Source of the DNA: Azoarcus sp.
GTDB taxonomy: Bacteria > Pseudomonadota > Gammaproteobacteria > Burkholderiales > Rhodocyclaceae
Assembly: GCA_031282905.1 (NCBI GenBank)
Contig: JAITCV010000064.1
Coordinates: 1-16,461, forward strand
DNA: 16,461 nucleotides
Direction: 5' to 3'
Under the pieces are notes generated by a model. The model was not told the origin of the DNA. It did no database searches and saw only the letters and a program-made list of their open reading frames with translations. Shown piece after piece: positions 1 through 6,973 of this stretch. The stretch's first letter is position 1, and each line of letters opens with the position of its first letter. Made by a program: the position numbers and the translations under genes.

Positions 1-1400
1 AAACGGCGATTGTTGAGACCGGTCAGGGGATCGCGCAGGGTGGATTCCTTCAGCGTCTCCATCAGGCGGCGCACTTCCAGTACCGGGGCGGTATCGCGCA
101 GATAGGCGGAAATATAGGGTAGCGCGGCCAGGATGTTTTCTTTTTCGCTTTCCCTTACCACCAGTTGCAAAACGCTGCCGACAATACCGGATTGGAAAAT
201 GGGGAAACACATGGGATAGTGTTTTTCCCCATCCTTGGCATGGATGAAGCTGTAGCAGATATCGGGTTGGATGATGCCGTTGATGGGATGCCCAGTATGG
301 AAAACCCGGCATTTTTCTGGCGCGGTCAGGATTTGCTGATTGCACCAACAACATGTTTGCTCGTCATCGATGAGAATGGGAAAAAGCGCGCTCTTGTCAT
401 TGGCTATTTCATAGATGGAATACTGAGCTTTCGACTGGAAGAATCGGTCATCGATCGTGCTGACCAGACGCCGATAGACGTCGATCTTGGCCTCATCCTC
501 TTCAATCGCCATTTTGTAGTGGGATATCTGGGTCAGATGCTCCACCATGTCGATGGTCGCCAGCAACAGATTTTCTCCCGACATGGGCTTGCGATCGATC
601 AATTGCGTGATGTGATCGCCGATCTTGTTCAGCCCGCTGTCCAGGAAACGGAGCAGGCGATTCATGTCGTCGGCAATCTTGCCGATTTCGTCGTTGGTTT
701 GTTTTTCGATATGGCTCTTGAAATTGCCGGCGATGGCTTTCTGGGTTGCGTTCTCCACGGCTTCGGCGGTATTCGAAATGGGCCGCAGCAGATAGTGGAG
801 CAAGATGAACAGGATCAGCACGCAGACGATCACCACGCCGATGATGCCGGTCACGGTCAACAGCGCGTTGTGACGCAAGGCGGTGACGGACATGGTCATC
901 GTGATCGCGCCGAGCACCGAACCGGGAGGAACGCTGTGGCATTGCAGGCAATTGGGGCTGCCCTCGTCGCGGGCGATATAGGGAATCGTCCCCCGGAAAA
1001 TGATTTCACCATTATTGTCGAAAAAATCGAACCGCGGTTCACCGGATTGCAGCACGTCTTTTTCAAATTCGTTGGGCATGTACTCGCCTTTCCGATCCTG
1101 CCCGTATTGTTGGTCTATCAGGGGAGAACGCACTACATAGGCGGATTTGAGATTCTGGACTTCGGCGAGACGAAGCAGGAAACTTTGCCGTTGGTCGATG
1201 ACGCCGGTGATCATCGCCTCGGTCAGGTGCACACGGGTGATTTCGGCCGCTGTGCGCAGGTGTTCGGTCGCGGTGTTGATGGAAAACTGGCGGAACGCAT
1301 ACAGGCTGATGGCGCTCAGGATGACGATCAGCAGGCTCAAGACCACGATGAAAAACAGCGAAACCTTGAAATTGAGCGTTTTCCCCAAGTTGAACGACAT
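1..1400 (-). CDS. Haem-motif HAMP sensor diguanylate cyclase, N-terminal part (runs off left edge)
   Basis: The reading frame is open from an ATG at 1400 to the window edge, giving 466 residues with the C-terminus missing. Visible order: cytoplasmic N-terminus, membrane segment at about 13-36, periplasmic region with a CLQCH c-type haem motif at 151-155 followed by VPPGSVLGAI, second membrane segment at about 180-203, HAMP-like region at about 204-256, and a cytoplasmic sensor-like region at about 290-430 with cysteines at 350, 351, 353, 364, 382 and 398. The last residues, RDPLTGLNNRR at 456-466, are the typical opening of a GGDEF domain, so the protein should make cyclic di-GMP from two GTP. 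The catalytic GGDEF loop itself lies outside the window. The start is supported by GGAG six bases upstream of the ATG. The haem motif suggests a redox, oxygen or NO input; this is inference. The missing part could also include an EAL domain. Confidence 0.85.
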   Translation of the reverse strand, partial: MSFNLGKTLNFKVSLFFIVVLSLLIVILSAISLYAFRQFSINTATEHLRTAAEITRVHLTEAMITGVIDQRQSFLLRLAEVQNLKSAYVVRSPLIDQQYGQDRKGEYMPNEFEKDVLQSGEPRFDFFDNNGEIIFRGTIPYIARDEGSPNCLQCHSVPPGSVLGAITMTMSVTALRHNALLTVTGIIGVVIVCVLILFILLHYLLRPISNTAEAVENATQKAIAGNFKSHIEKQTNDEIGKIADDMNRLLRFLDSGLNKIGDHITQLIDRKPMSGENLLLATIDMVEHLTQISHYKMAIEEDEAKIDVYRRLVSTIDDRFFQSKAQYSIYEIANDKSALFPILIDDEQTCCWCNQQILTAPEKCRVFHTGHPINGIIQPDICYSFIHAKDGEKHYPMCFPIFQSGIVGSVLQLVVRESEKENILAALPYISAYLRDTAPVLEVRRLMETLKESTLRDPLTGLNNRR

Positions 1401-1445
1401 GCTTGCTCCGCGTAACAAACGATGACCTTTTCCATCGGTCGGCGG

Positions 1446-1474
1446 ATTATGACAGAAAAGAAGAAAGGGGGGAA
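1446..1474 (-). promoter_or_regulatory. Possible promoter of the diguanylate cyclase gene
   Basis: Reading the minus strand, TGTCATAAT lies at 1454-1446, an extended -10 pattern (TG-N-CATAAT) about 46 bases before the start codon. The -35 position (about 1469-1474) reads TTCCCC and is weak, which is tolerable for an extended -10 promoter. Prediction only. Confidence 0.3.
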
Positions 1475-1891
1475 GTTTTGTTTGATGCGCGGGGATACGG
1501 GTGATACACGGCTTCGGATTCGTTGCCGGATAATGGCAAATGGTTTGACGTCACGCCCGTTTCGAAGCAGGTTTTCTCATTTTTCCGGGCGGGCGCAAGG
1601 CAAAGGAGCAAAGCGGATTCCAAGCCCCGTCTAGGCTTTATACCAAAACAAGCCACGAGGCGAACCGGGAAAAATCATGCGATCGCGGCCCTCCCCAAAG
1701 CCGCCAACCGCCGGATCATACTGTTGAGCGTGAAACAGCTTTGTGCGGCAACCGTGAGGGTATCCGCGATAATCCAACCGTCGGGAAAACTGCCATTTCC
1801 CGGCATCCTTTTACAACCCGCCAAACACCACAGCATCACTCGGCTCGAGAAACTCCTCCGCTTCAGACTCATCTCCAAATTGGAATAGACT

Positions 1892-1912
1892 GCCGGAAGC
1901 TACGCTTCCGGC
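1892..1912. repeat. Perfect 9-bp hairpin, TAC loop
   Basis: GCCGGAAGC and GCTTCCGGC flank a three-base loop. There is no T-run on either side, so it is not a standard intrinsic terminator. It lies 148 bases before the kinase start and is followed by GTGACGAGG; it may be one copy of a dispersed intergenic palindrome. Confidence 0.6.
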
Positions 1913-2059
1913 GTGACGAGGTGGTCGAAGAGTGGGCGTGGAGGAGCAATGATCTGTCCATGATCCCCGGTTTTTTCGTGGCGCGCGCCCTCCGATATTG
2001 ATGCCTCGTCCCCCGCTTTTTGTTAGCATCCTCCGTTCGTTTGCCCTTACGGGATACTC

Positions 2060-2707
2060 ATGATGCTCGACAAGGCACGTTACATCGTTGTCGAAGGACC
2101 GATAGGCGCCGGCAAAACCTCGCTGGCAGGGCGCTTGGCCGAACATCTGCAAGCAACGAGGATGTTCGAACAGCCGCAGAACAACCCCTTCCTGAACCAC
2201 TTTTACCAATCGCCCGAACGCTGGGCGCTACCCACCCAGCTTGCGTTCCTCTTCCAGCGCATCGACCAGATCGTCCAACTGGAGCGTGAAGGATGGGCGG
2301 AGGGCAAACGCGTCGTCTCCGACTTCCTGTTCGAACGCGATCCGCTGTTTGCCCGTCTCAATCTTTCGAAGGATGAAATCGTCCTCTACGAGCGCATCCA
2401 TGCGGCGATGAAACCGCCGCTGCCACCACAGCCCGATCTGGTCATCTATCTCCAGGCACCGATCGAGACGCTGATCGAACGCATCCGCAAGCGCGGTATC
2501 GACGCCGAGCGCCGCATCACCGAAGCCTATCTCGACCGCGTGGCGAAGCGTTACGCCAATTTTTTCTTCCAGTATGAAGCCGCTCCCCTGCTCGTGGTCG
2601 ATACCGAGGTGCTCAATCCGATCGATAGCGACGACGATTTCCAGCTCCTGATCACGCGCCTTGGAGAGATGCGAGGTTTCCGCGAGTTCTTTGGCTATGC
2701 CGCCTAG
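2060..2707 (+). CDS. Deoxynucleoside kinase (dGK/dAK/dCK family)
   Basis: The product has 215 residues, the usual size for bacterial deoxynucleoside kinases, which phosphorylate deoxyadenosine, deoxyguanosine or deoxycytidine in the cytosol for nucleotide salvage. Residues 13-21 form the P-loop GPIGAGKTS. EQPQNNPFL at 37-45 matches the conserved glutamate region of the family, SDFLFERDPLFA at 87-98 the ERS-like motif, and RIRKRGIDAERR at 141-152 the arginine-rich lid that closes over ATP. The first of two adjacent ATG codons is used; GGGA about six bases upstream is a modest ribosome binding site. The gene is followed by panB after 88 bases with a hairpin between, and the kinase-panB neighbourhood is common in betaproteobacteria. 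Substrate preference cannot be read from the sequence. Confidence 0.9.
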   Translation: MMLDKARYIVVEGPIGAGKTSLAGRLAEHLQATRMFEQPQNNPFLNHFYQSPERWALPTQLAFLFQRIDQIVQLEREGWAEGKRVVSDFLFERDPLFARLNLSKDEIVLYERIHAAMKPPLPPQPDLVIYLQAPIETLIERIRKRGIDAERRITEAYLDRVAKRYANFFFQYEAAPLLVVDTEVLNPIDSDDDFQLLITRLGEMRGFREFFGYAA

Positions 2708-2709
2708 TA

Positions 2710-2733
2710 GGGACGAGAGCTGTCTCGCCCTTT
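2710..2733 (+). terminator. Weak hairpin terminator after the kinase gene
   Basis: GGG-A-CGAGA and TCTCG-CCC pair around a GCTG loop with one bulged A, followed by TTT. It starts two bases past the kinase stop codon. The short T-run makes partial read-through into panB likely. Confidence 0.5.
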
Positions 2734-2795
2734 CCGGATGGCCTTCGCAATGACATCATGCATATGACCCACGTTGAACCAATCCACTGCAGATC

Positions 2796-3611
2796 ATGAC
2801 GAACTATCTCCAGGACGGAAAACCCGTGACCGTTGCCGAATTGGGCAGGATGCGTGCCGAAGGCCGCAAGATTGCCATGCTCACCTGCTACGATGCCAGC
2901 TTCGCGGCACTCTTCGAGCGTTGCGGTGTCGATGCCCTCTTGGTCGGGGATTCGCTCGGCAATGCCATCCAGGGACAGACCAGCACCTTGCCCGTTACCC
3001 TCGAGCAGATGGTTTATCACACCGAGTGCGTCGTCCGCGGCGCAAGGCGCGCTTTTGTCCTCAGCGATCTGCCTTTCGGCAGTTACCAGGAAAGTCCCGC
3101 CCAGGCGATGGAAAGCGCCGCTCGCCTGATGGCCGCCGGCGCGCGGATGGTCAAGCTCGAAGGCGGCGCGTATATGGCCGAAACCGTGCGTTTCCTCGTC
3201 GAACGCGGCGTGCCGGTATGCGCTCACATCGGCCTGACCCCGCAATCGGTACACCAGCTCGGCGGTTATCGCGTGCAGGGGCGCGGCGATGATGCCGGCC
3301 GCCTGAAAGCCGATGCCCTGGCGCTGGAGCAGGCCGGTGCCGCGCTGTTGGTGATGGAAATGGTGCCTGCCGCCCTCGGCGCTGAAATCACCGCCAGCCT
3401 GACGACGACCGCGAGCATCGGCATCGGCGCCGGCCCCCAGTGCGACGGACAGGTGTTGGTGATGCATGACATGCTTGGCATTTTCCCCGGCAAGACAGCG
3501 CGTTTCGTGCGCAACTTCATGCAGGGCGCCACCGCCATCGACGAGGCCGTCACGGCCTATGTCGGCGCGGTCAGGAACGGCGGCTTTCCCGCGCCGGAAC
3601 ACTGTTATTGA
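2796..3611 (+). CDS. panB: 3-methyl-2-oxobutanoate hydroxymethyltransferase (ketopantoate hydroxymethyltransferase)
   Basis: PanB transfers a hydroxymethyl group from 5,10-methylenetetrahydrofolate to 2-oxoisovalerate, giving ketopantoate, the first committed step toward pantothenate and coenzyme A. The 271-residue length is normal. Seen motifs: TCYD at 30-33, VGDSLG at 50-55, STLPVT at 63-68, SDLPFGSY at 90-97, KLEGG at 120-124, GLTPQSV at 146-152, GGYRVQGRG at 156-164 and IGIGAG at 208-213. The Mg ligands expected from the E. coli enzyme correspond to Asp52, Asp91 and Glu122, and the catalytic glutamate to Glu188; all are present. The ribosome binding site is poor, but conservation begins shortly after this ATG. 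It lies upstream of panC with 139 bases between, filled by palindromes. Confidence 0.97.
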   Translation: MTNYLQDGKPVTVAELGRMRAEGRKIAMLTCYDASFAALFERCGVDALLVGDSLGNAIQGQTSTLPVTLEQMVYHTECVVRGARRAFVLSDLPFGSYQESPAQAMESAARLMAAGARMVKLEGGAYMAETVRFLVERGVPVCAHIGLTPQSVHQLGGYRVQGRGDDAGRLKADALALEQAGAALLVMEMVPAALGAEITASLTTTASIGIGAGPQCDGQVLVMHDMLGIFPGKTARFVRNFMQGATAIDEAVTAYVGAVRNGGFPAPEHCY

Positions 3612-3666
3612 TTGGGCTGCCGTCCAACTCCATTGGGAAGGGGTTTGCATCCCCCCCAATGGCTAC

Positions 3667-3702
3667 GGTCGAAACCCCGGCCTTCAGGCCGGGGTTTCGA
3701 CC
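3667..3702. repeat. REP-like palindrome, 16-bp perfect stem (panB-panC gap, copy 1)
   Basis: GGTCGAAACCCCGGCC and its exact complement flank a TTCA loop. No T-run follows. It is the best-preserved of three related palindromes near panC that share the outer pattern GGTYKGAAACC; the others are at 3709-3735 and 4635-4667. Such elements typically stabilise or attenuate operon mRNA or act as REP sequences. Confidence 0.75.
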
Positions 3703-3708
3703 TCCGCA

Positions 3709-3735
3709 CCGCCCTGAAGGGCGGGGTTTCAAACC
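3709..3735. repeat. REP-like palindrome, truncated inverted copy (panB-panC gap, copy 2)
   Basis: CCGCCC and GGGCGG flank TGAA, the complement of the loop in copy 1, and the element runs on into GGTTTCAAACC. Read on the minus strand it begins GGTTTGAAACCCC, aligning with copy 1, so the two copies form an inverted pair like a BIME. It ends about 15 bases before the panC start and includes part of the leader that carries the CCGGAG ribosome binding site. Confidence 0.65.
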
Positions 3736-3750
3736 GGAGTTAGTTTTACG

Positions 3751-4581
3751 ATGAAGATTCACGCCACGGTGGAAAGCATGCGCGCGGCGCGTGCCGGAAT
3801 GGGCGCGCGCGTCGCGCTGGTGCCGACCATGGGCAACCTTCACGACGGTCACATTGCGTTGATGCGGGCCGCGCGGGAATGCGCGGACAGTGTCGTGGCG
3901 AGCATTTTCGTCAATCGCCTGCAATTCGGCCCGGCGGAGGATTTCGACAGTTATCCGCGCACCCTGGAAAACGACCGCGCCAGGCTGGAAGCGGCAGGGG
4001 TAGAGCACCTCTTCGCCCCGGATGAGACGGCGATGTACCCCCAGCCGCAGCGTTATCACGTCGATCCGGCGCCCACCCAGGCAGCCATCCTCGAAGGCGC
4101 GAGCCGTCCCGGCCATTTGCGGGGCGTCGCTACCGTGGTGTTGAAGCTGCTCAATATCGTGCAGCCCGATGTCGCCTTGTTCGGCAAGAAGGATTACCAG
4201 CAGCTCATGGTGTTGAGGAACATGGTCGAGCAGTTCGCGTTGCCGGTCGAGATCGTTGCCGGCGAAACCATCCGCGCCGCCGACGGGTTGGCCTTGTCTT
4301 CACGGAACGGCTACCTGTCGGCCGACGAGCGTGCCGAGGCGCCGCGTCTGGCCCGTCAGTTGAACGCCCTGGTCAAGGCCGTGCGCGCGGGCGAATGTGA
4401 TTTTTCCAGACTGGAAGCCGCCGCTACCGCCGAACTGATCGCCCACGGCTGGTTGCCCGATTACTTCACCGTGCGTCGCCGCATCGACCTCCAGATACCG
4501 CAAGGCTGCGACAGCGAACTGGTGGTGCTCGCCGCCGCCCGTCTGGGCAGGACACGGCTGATCGACAATATGGAAATCTAA
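3751..4581 (+). CDS. panC: Pantothenate synthetase (pantoate--beta-alanine ligase)
   Basis: PanC joins pantoate and beta-alanine with ATP through a pantoyl-adenylate, in the cytosol. The 276 residues fit the family. Seen motifs: PTMGNLHDGH at 25-34 with the nucleotide-binding His31 and His34, SIFVNRLQFGPAEDF at 51-65, RPGHLRGV at 119-126, FGKKDYQQ at 144-151, the KMSKS-like SSRNGYLS at 183-190 and ARLGRTRLIDN near the C-terminus. The HxGH spacer residue is Asp where Glu is usual, a conservative change. The ATG has GGAG about 12 bases upstream, rather far. It is probably transcribed with panB, although the two strong hairpins between the genes may reduce its expression. Confidence 0.97.
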   Translation: MKIHATVESMRAARAGMGARVALVPTMGNLHDGHIALMRAARECADSVVASIFVNRLQFGPAEDFDSYPRTLENDRARLEAAGVEHLFAPDETAMYPQPQRYHVDPAPTQAAILEGASRPGHLRGVATVVLKLLNIVQPDVALFGKKDYQQLMVLRNMVEQFALPVEIVAGETIRAADGLALSSRNGYLSADERAEAPRLARQLNALVKAVRAGECDFSRLEAAATAELIAHGWLPDYFTVRRRIDLQIPQGCDSELVVLAAARLGRTRLIDNMEI

Positions 4582-4634
4582 GGCAAGTTGATAACAAATA
4601 AGGGATCGTCAAAAAATAAACCCGGTTTGTCTTG

Positions 4635-4667
4635 GGTTTGAAACCAGGCAAAGCCTGGCTTCAGACC
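4635..4667. repeat. REP-like palindrome after panC (copy 3)
   Basis: GGTTTGAAACCAGGC and GCCTGGCTTCAGACC pair over 15 positions with one wobble and one mismatch around an AAA loop. The outer GGTTTGAAACC matches the palindromes at 3667 and 3709 while the inner stem differs, as expected for compensatory drift in a repeat family. It lies 53 bases past the panC stop. Confidence 0.6.
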
Positions 4668-4718
4668 GTGCCCCAACGCAAAACCCATCTGGCAGTGTGG
4701 TGACCTTGCCTTTACTCC

Positions 4719-4749
4719 AAAAAAGGGCGAGCTTTGCTTGTCCTTTTTT
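4719..4749. terminator. Bidirectional terminator between panC and phaC
   Basis: AAAAAAGGGCGAGC and GCTTGTCCTTTTTT form a 14-bp stem with two G-U pairs and a TTT loop. Six A at the base on one side and six T on the other let it stop transcription from both strands, which suits the convergent panC and phaC genes. Confidence 0.75.
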
Positions 4750-4764
4750 GCTGATCAACCCGGC

Positions 4765-4819
4765 AAAAAGTAGGGGGTTACTTTTTGACGCTTACTAAAT
4801 GCGCGCACATGCGTCAAAA
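4765..4819. other. Two overlapping hairpins in the panC-phaC gap
   Basis: AAAAAGTA (4765-4772) pairs with TACTTTTT (4779-4786) around a GGGGGT loop. TTTTGACGC (4783-4791) pairs with GCGTCAAAA (4811-4819). The two stems share bases 4783-4786, so they are mutually exclusive if transcribed. This may be a second terminator or leftover repeat sequence. Confidence 0.45.
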
Positions 4820-4846
4820 GCGAGGGGCAATCCAGAAGGCGTGTGG

Positions 4847-4874
4847 ATTGCACGGCGCGGTGCGCCGCAATGAC
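4847..4874. repeat. Dispersed-repeat-like hairpin ATTG...CAATGACG
   Basis: ATTG-CA-CGGCGC and GCGCCG-CAAT flank a GGT loop with a two-base bulge, followed by GACGG. The flanking text resembles the small ATTGC/GCAATGACG palindromes scattered between genes in many proteobacteria. A partial echo, CGCAATGACAT, occurs near 2746 before panB. Confidence 0.45.
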
Positions 4875-4910
4875 GGTTTCCTCGATCTGCTCCAACCCGC
4901 ACAACAAATC

Positions 4911-4936
4911 GCAGACCCTCCGGGCGGAAGATCTGC
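4911..4936 (-). terminator. Imperfect hairpin after the phaC stop
   Basis: GCAGACCCTCC and GGAAGATCTGC pair at 9 of 11 positions around GGGC, starting about 28 bases beyond the phaC stop on the minus strand. ATTTGTTGT follows, a poor T-run, so it is at most a weak terminator or an mRNA 3' stabiliser. Confidence 0.35.
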
Positions 4937-4964
4937 GGGAATCAGACTCGAGGCTTGATCGCGT

Positions 4965-6755
4965 TCAGGGTTCGAGCACGTAAACACCCGGCGCCTTGGC
5001 CAGTTCCGGAAATTGCTTGTTTGCAACCGGACGCGCATCGACCAGTTGGCCCATGCGTGGCTTGAGCCACGCCATCCAGTCCGTCCACCAGCTTCCCGGC
5101 TGCTCGGTCGCGTGTTCCAGCCATTGCTCGGCGGTATCGGAACGGCGTGGCTCGCCGACCCAGAAGCGCCGTTTGGGCGGATTCACCACCGGATTTACGA
5201 TGCCAAGGATGTGGCCGGAACTGGAGAGCACATAACGCTTGGGCCCGTTTACGAAATTGTTGACGCGGAAAGTCTGTGCCCACGGCGCGATGTGGTCGTC
5301 TTGAGCCGCCACCGCATAGAGCGGCTGGGTGATCTTTGCCAGGTCGATCGATTCGCCGGCAATCGTCAGCGCGCCGCCCTGAATCAGGCGGTTGTGGAGA
5401 TAGAGTTCGCGCAAATACCATGAGTGCATGGCATAAGGCATGCGAGTGGAATCCATATTCCAGTAGAGGACATCGAATGGCGAGGGAGATTCGCCGTACA
5501 GCCAGCCATGCACGACATAGGTCCAGATCAGGCTGTTGGAACGCAGCAGGCGAAAGGCCGAGGCCATCTCCTTGCCATCGAGATAACCGGTACGCGCCAT
5601 ATTGTCGGTCAGGTAACGGATGCTGGCCTCGTCGATGAACACTTCGATATCACCCGGTTTGTGAAAATCGACCAGCGTGGTAAACAGCATCCAGTCGGAC
5701 ACCGGCACCTCTTCCGGCTTGAAATGCTGGTTCGCCCATGCCATGTAGATCGACAGTGCGGTGCCGCCGATGCAGTAACCCACGGCATGCGCCTTGTCCG
5801 CGCCGGTGAATTGACGCGCCACGTCGATGATGGTCTGCACCCCTTTGGTGAGGTAATCGTCGAAGGTGTAATCACGCATCGACGCATCCGGGTTCTTCCA
5901 ACTGGTGATGAACACATCCAATCCTTGATCAAGCAGGAAACGCACCATGCTTTTCTTCGGATTGAGGTCGAGGATGTAGTATTTGTTGATCCACGGCGTG
6001 ATGATCACGATGGGTTCGGCATGGACCTTGGCCTGGGTCGGGGTGTAATGGATGACTTCGAGCAGTTCGTTGCGGAAGACGACCGCGCCTGGCGTGGTCG
6101 CAAGGTTCTCGCCGACCTTGAAATCATCGAGGCTGGTCATCCGTACCGTGCCCGCCTCCAGATCCTCGAGGAAATTCTGGAATCCGGCCACCAGCGTCTG
6201 GCCACGGCTTTCGATGGCTTTTTTCATGGCCACGGGGTTGCTCAACAGGAAATTGGTGGGGGCCACCATGTTGAGCCATTTCCGCCACCAGAACGCGGCG
6301 CGGCGACGTTCCTTGCCGGTCAGTCCGGGCGTGTCGTAGAGCATGTCCTGGATATTGTGGGTGAAAGCCAGGTACCACTCCTTGATCAAATCCCATGAAG
6401 CCGATTCGGTCCATACCGGATCGGCAAAACGGACATCGTCCGGATGCGGCAGGATCGGATCCTCGCTTTCCTGCCCGATCATGCGTTTCAGGGTATGCTG
6501 TTGTAATTGCCACAAATCGGTGGCGAGATGAGCGAGGCGATCGGTCAATTCTTGGGGATGTACGAGCCAGGCCACTTGGGCATGGACAATGGGTGCGCTC
6601 ATTCCCAGTGGATCCAGCGTCCCTTCGACGCCTTCATGCAGGTTCTTGATGGTTTTTCGCACCACCAGCCCGGGATCGAACTCGACCCGTCGCGCAGCAG
6701 CCCGGGGGGCTGGCGCCGTTTTTGTTGCCACATCCGTACTATTGTCCTTGCTCAT
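4965..6755 (-). CDS. phaC: Class I poly(3-hydroxyalkanoate) synthase
   Basis: PhaC polymerises (R)-3-hydroxyacyl-CoA into polyhydroxyalkanoate at the surface of storage granules. The protein has 596 residues, close to the 589 of the Cupriavidus necator enzyme. The alpha/beta-hydrolase core carries the lipase-like box GYCIGG with nucleophile Cys328 (326-331), Asp487 in QDDHIAPW, and His515 in SSSGHILGIVNP, so the catalytic triad is complete. PWINKYYILDL at 254-264 and the tryptophan-rich C-terminus also fit. The frame is open upstream to an ATG at 6953, but the start at 6755 has GGAGG six bases before it and gives the normal family length; the ATG at 6761 directly abuts that GGAGG. No phaA, phaB or phasin gene is adjacent. 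The leader to usp is 218 bases. Confidence 0.95.
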   Translation of the reverse strand: MSKDNSTDVATKTAPAPRAAARRVEFDPGLVVRKTIKNLHEGVEGTLDPLGMSAPIVHAQVAWLVHPQELTDRLAHLATDLWQLQQHTLKRMIGQESEDPILPHPDDVRFADPVWTESASWDLIKEWYLAFTHNIQDMLYDTPGLTGKERRRAAFWWRKWLNMVAPTNFLLSNPVAMKKAIESRGQTLVAGFQNFLEDLEAGTVRMTSLDDFKVGENLATTPGAVVFRNELLEVIHYTPTQAKVHAEPIVIITPWINKYYILDLNPKKSMVRFLLDQGLDVFITSWKNPDASMRDYTFDDYLTKGVQTIIDVARQFTGADKAHAVGYCIGGTALSIYMAWANQHFKPEEVPVSDWMLFTTLVDFHKPGDIEVFIDEASIRYLTDNMARTGYLDGKEMASAFRLLRSNSLIWTYVVHGWLYGESPSPFDVLYWNMDSTRMPYAMHSWYLRELYLHNRLIQGGALTIAGESIDLAKITQPLYAVAAQDDHIAPWAQTFRVNNFVNGPKRYVLSSSGHILGIVNPVVNPPKRRFWVGEPRRSDTAEQWLEHATEQPGSWWTDWMAWLKPRMGQLVDARPVANKQFPELAKAPGVYVLEP

Positions 6756-6896
6756 CGTCATCCTCCAGTTCACGCATCCACCACGCCGTCCCCGCCATTT
6801 TCCAGGTGCCGGGCGACGCAACCATGACAAACGCTGTACATGATACTGCCACTGCCGCTCATGCGGGCGCACGCCTTTGCCGCGCGCAACAGGGTC

Positions 6897-6910
6897 TTGA
6901 CGTCCATCAA
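6897..6910. promoter_or_regulatory. FNR/ANR-type box upstream of usp
   Basis: TTGAC-GTCC-ATCAA matches the FNR consensus TTGAT-N4-ATCAA at 9 of 10 positions. Its centre is about 43 bases before the start site predicted from the TATAAT at 6935-6940, close to the class II activation position. Confidence 0.7.
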
Positions 6911-6912
6911 GT

Positions 6913-6940
6913 CTGAAACTCGCGCCGCTGTCACTATAAT
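6913..6940 (+). promoter_or_regulatory. Sigma-70 type promoter of usp
   Basis: CTGAAA (6913-6918) and a perfect TATAAT (6935-6940) are 16 bases apart. The weak -35 beside a consensus -10 and an upstream FNR box is typical of an activator-dependent promoter. The start site would be near 6945-6947, giving a leader of about 28 bases. Confidence 0.65.
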
Positions 6941-6973
6941 CAAGCATCGACATTACAAGAGGGAAACCACACC

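Larger units (their letters stand above)
1401..2059. other. 659-base divergent gap without a convincing gene
   Basis: The gap separates the leftward cyclase gene from the rightward deoxynucleoside kinase gene. Short open frames exist on both strands (for example 1675-1878 minus and 1523-1888 plus), but none has a good ribosome binding site, a recognisable motif or low-complexity-free protein-like composition, so I call none. The region holds the possible cyclase promoter near 1446, a TGACGTCA palindrome near 1548, a perfect 9-bp hairpin at 1892-1912, and a TTAGCAT sequence near 2021 that could be a -10 element for the kinase gene, without a well-spaced -35. It may carry a decayed gene or an unrecognised RNA. 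Confidence 0.5.

Noticed and set aside
165..1415. A 416-codon open frame on the plus strand
   Set aside because: It is antisense to the diguanylate cyclase frame, whose protein has clear membrane, HAMP and GGDEF features; the plus product is rich in His, Asp and Gln as typical of a GC-rich shadow frame.
1811..2209. Minus-strand frame of 132 codons overlapping the kinase gene
   Set aside because: Half of it is antisense to the kinase, the rest has no motif and no ribosome binding site.
2652..3659. 335-codon minus-strand frame opposite panB
   Set aside because: Shadow of panB, which has all catalytic residues on the plus strand.
3612..3750. panB-panC palindromes considered as a CRISPR or transposon end
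   Set aside because: Only two related palindromes, inverted and of unequal length, with no regular spacers and no transposase or cas gene nearby.
4743..4757. Possible FNR half-site GATCAA near the terminator
   Set aside because: The left half is a T-run with only chance similarity to TTGAT, and it is part of the terminator tail.
6756..6953. N-terminal extension of PhaC to an upstream ATG
   Set aside because: The extension lacks family similarity, would overlap the usp promoter region, and the internal ATG at 6755 has GGAGG at ideal spacing and gives the normal length.
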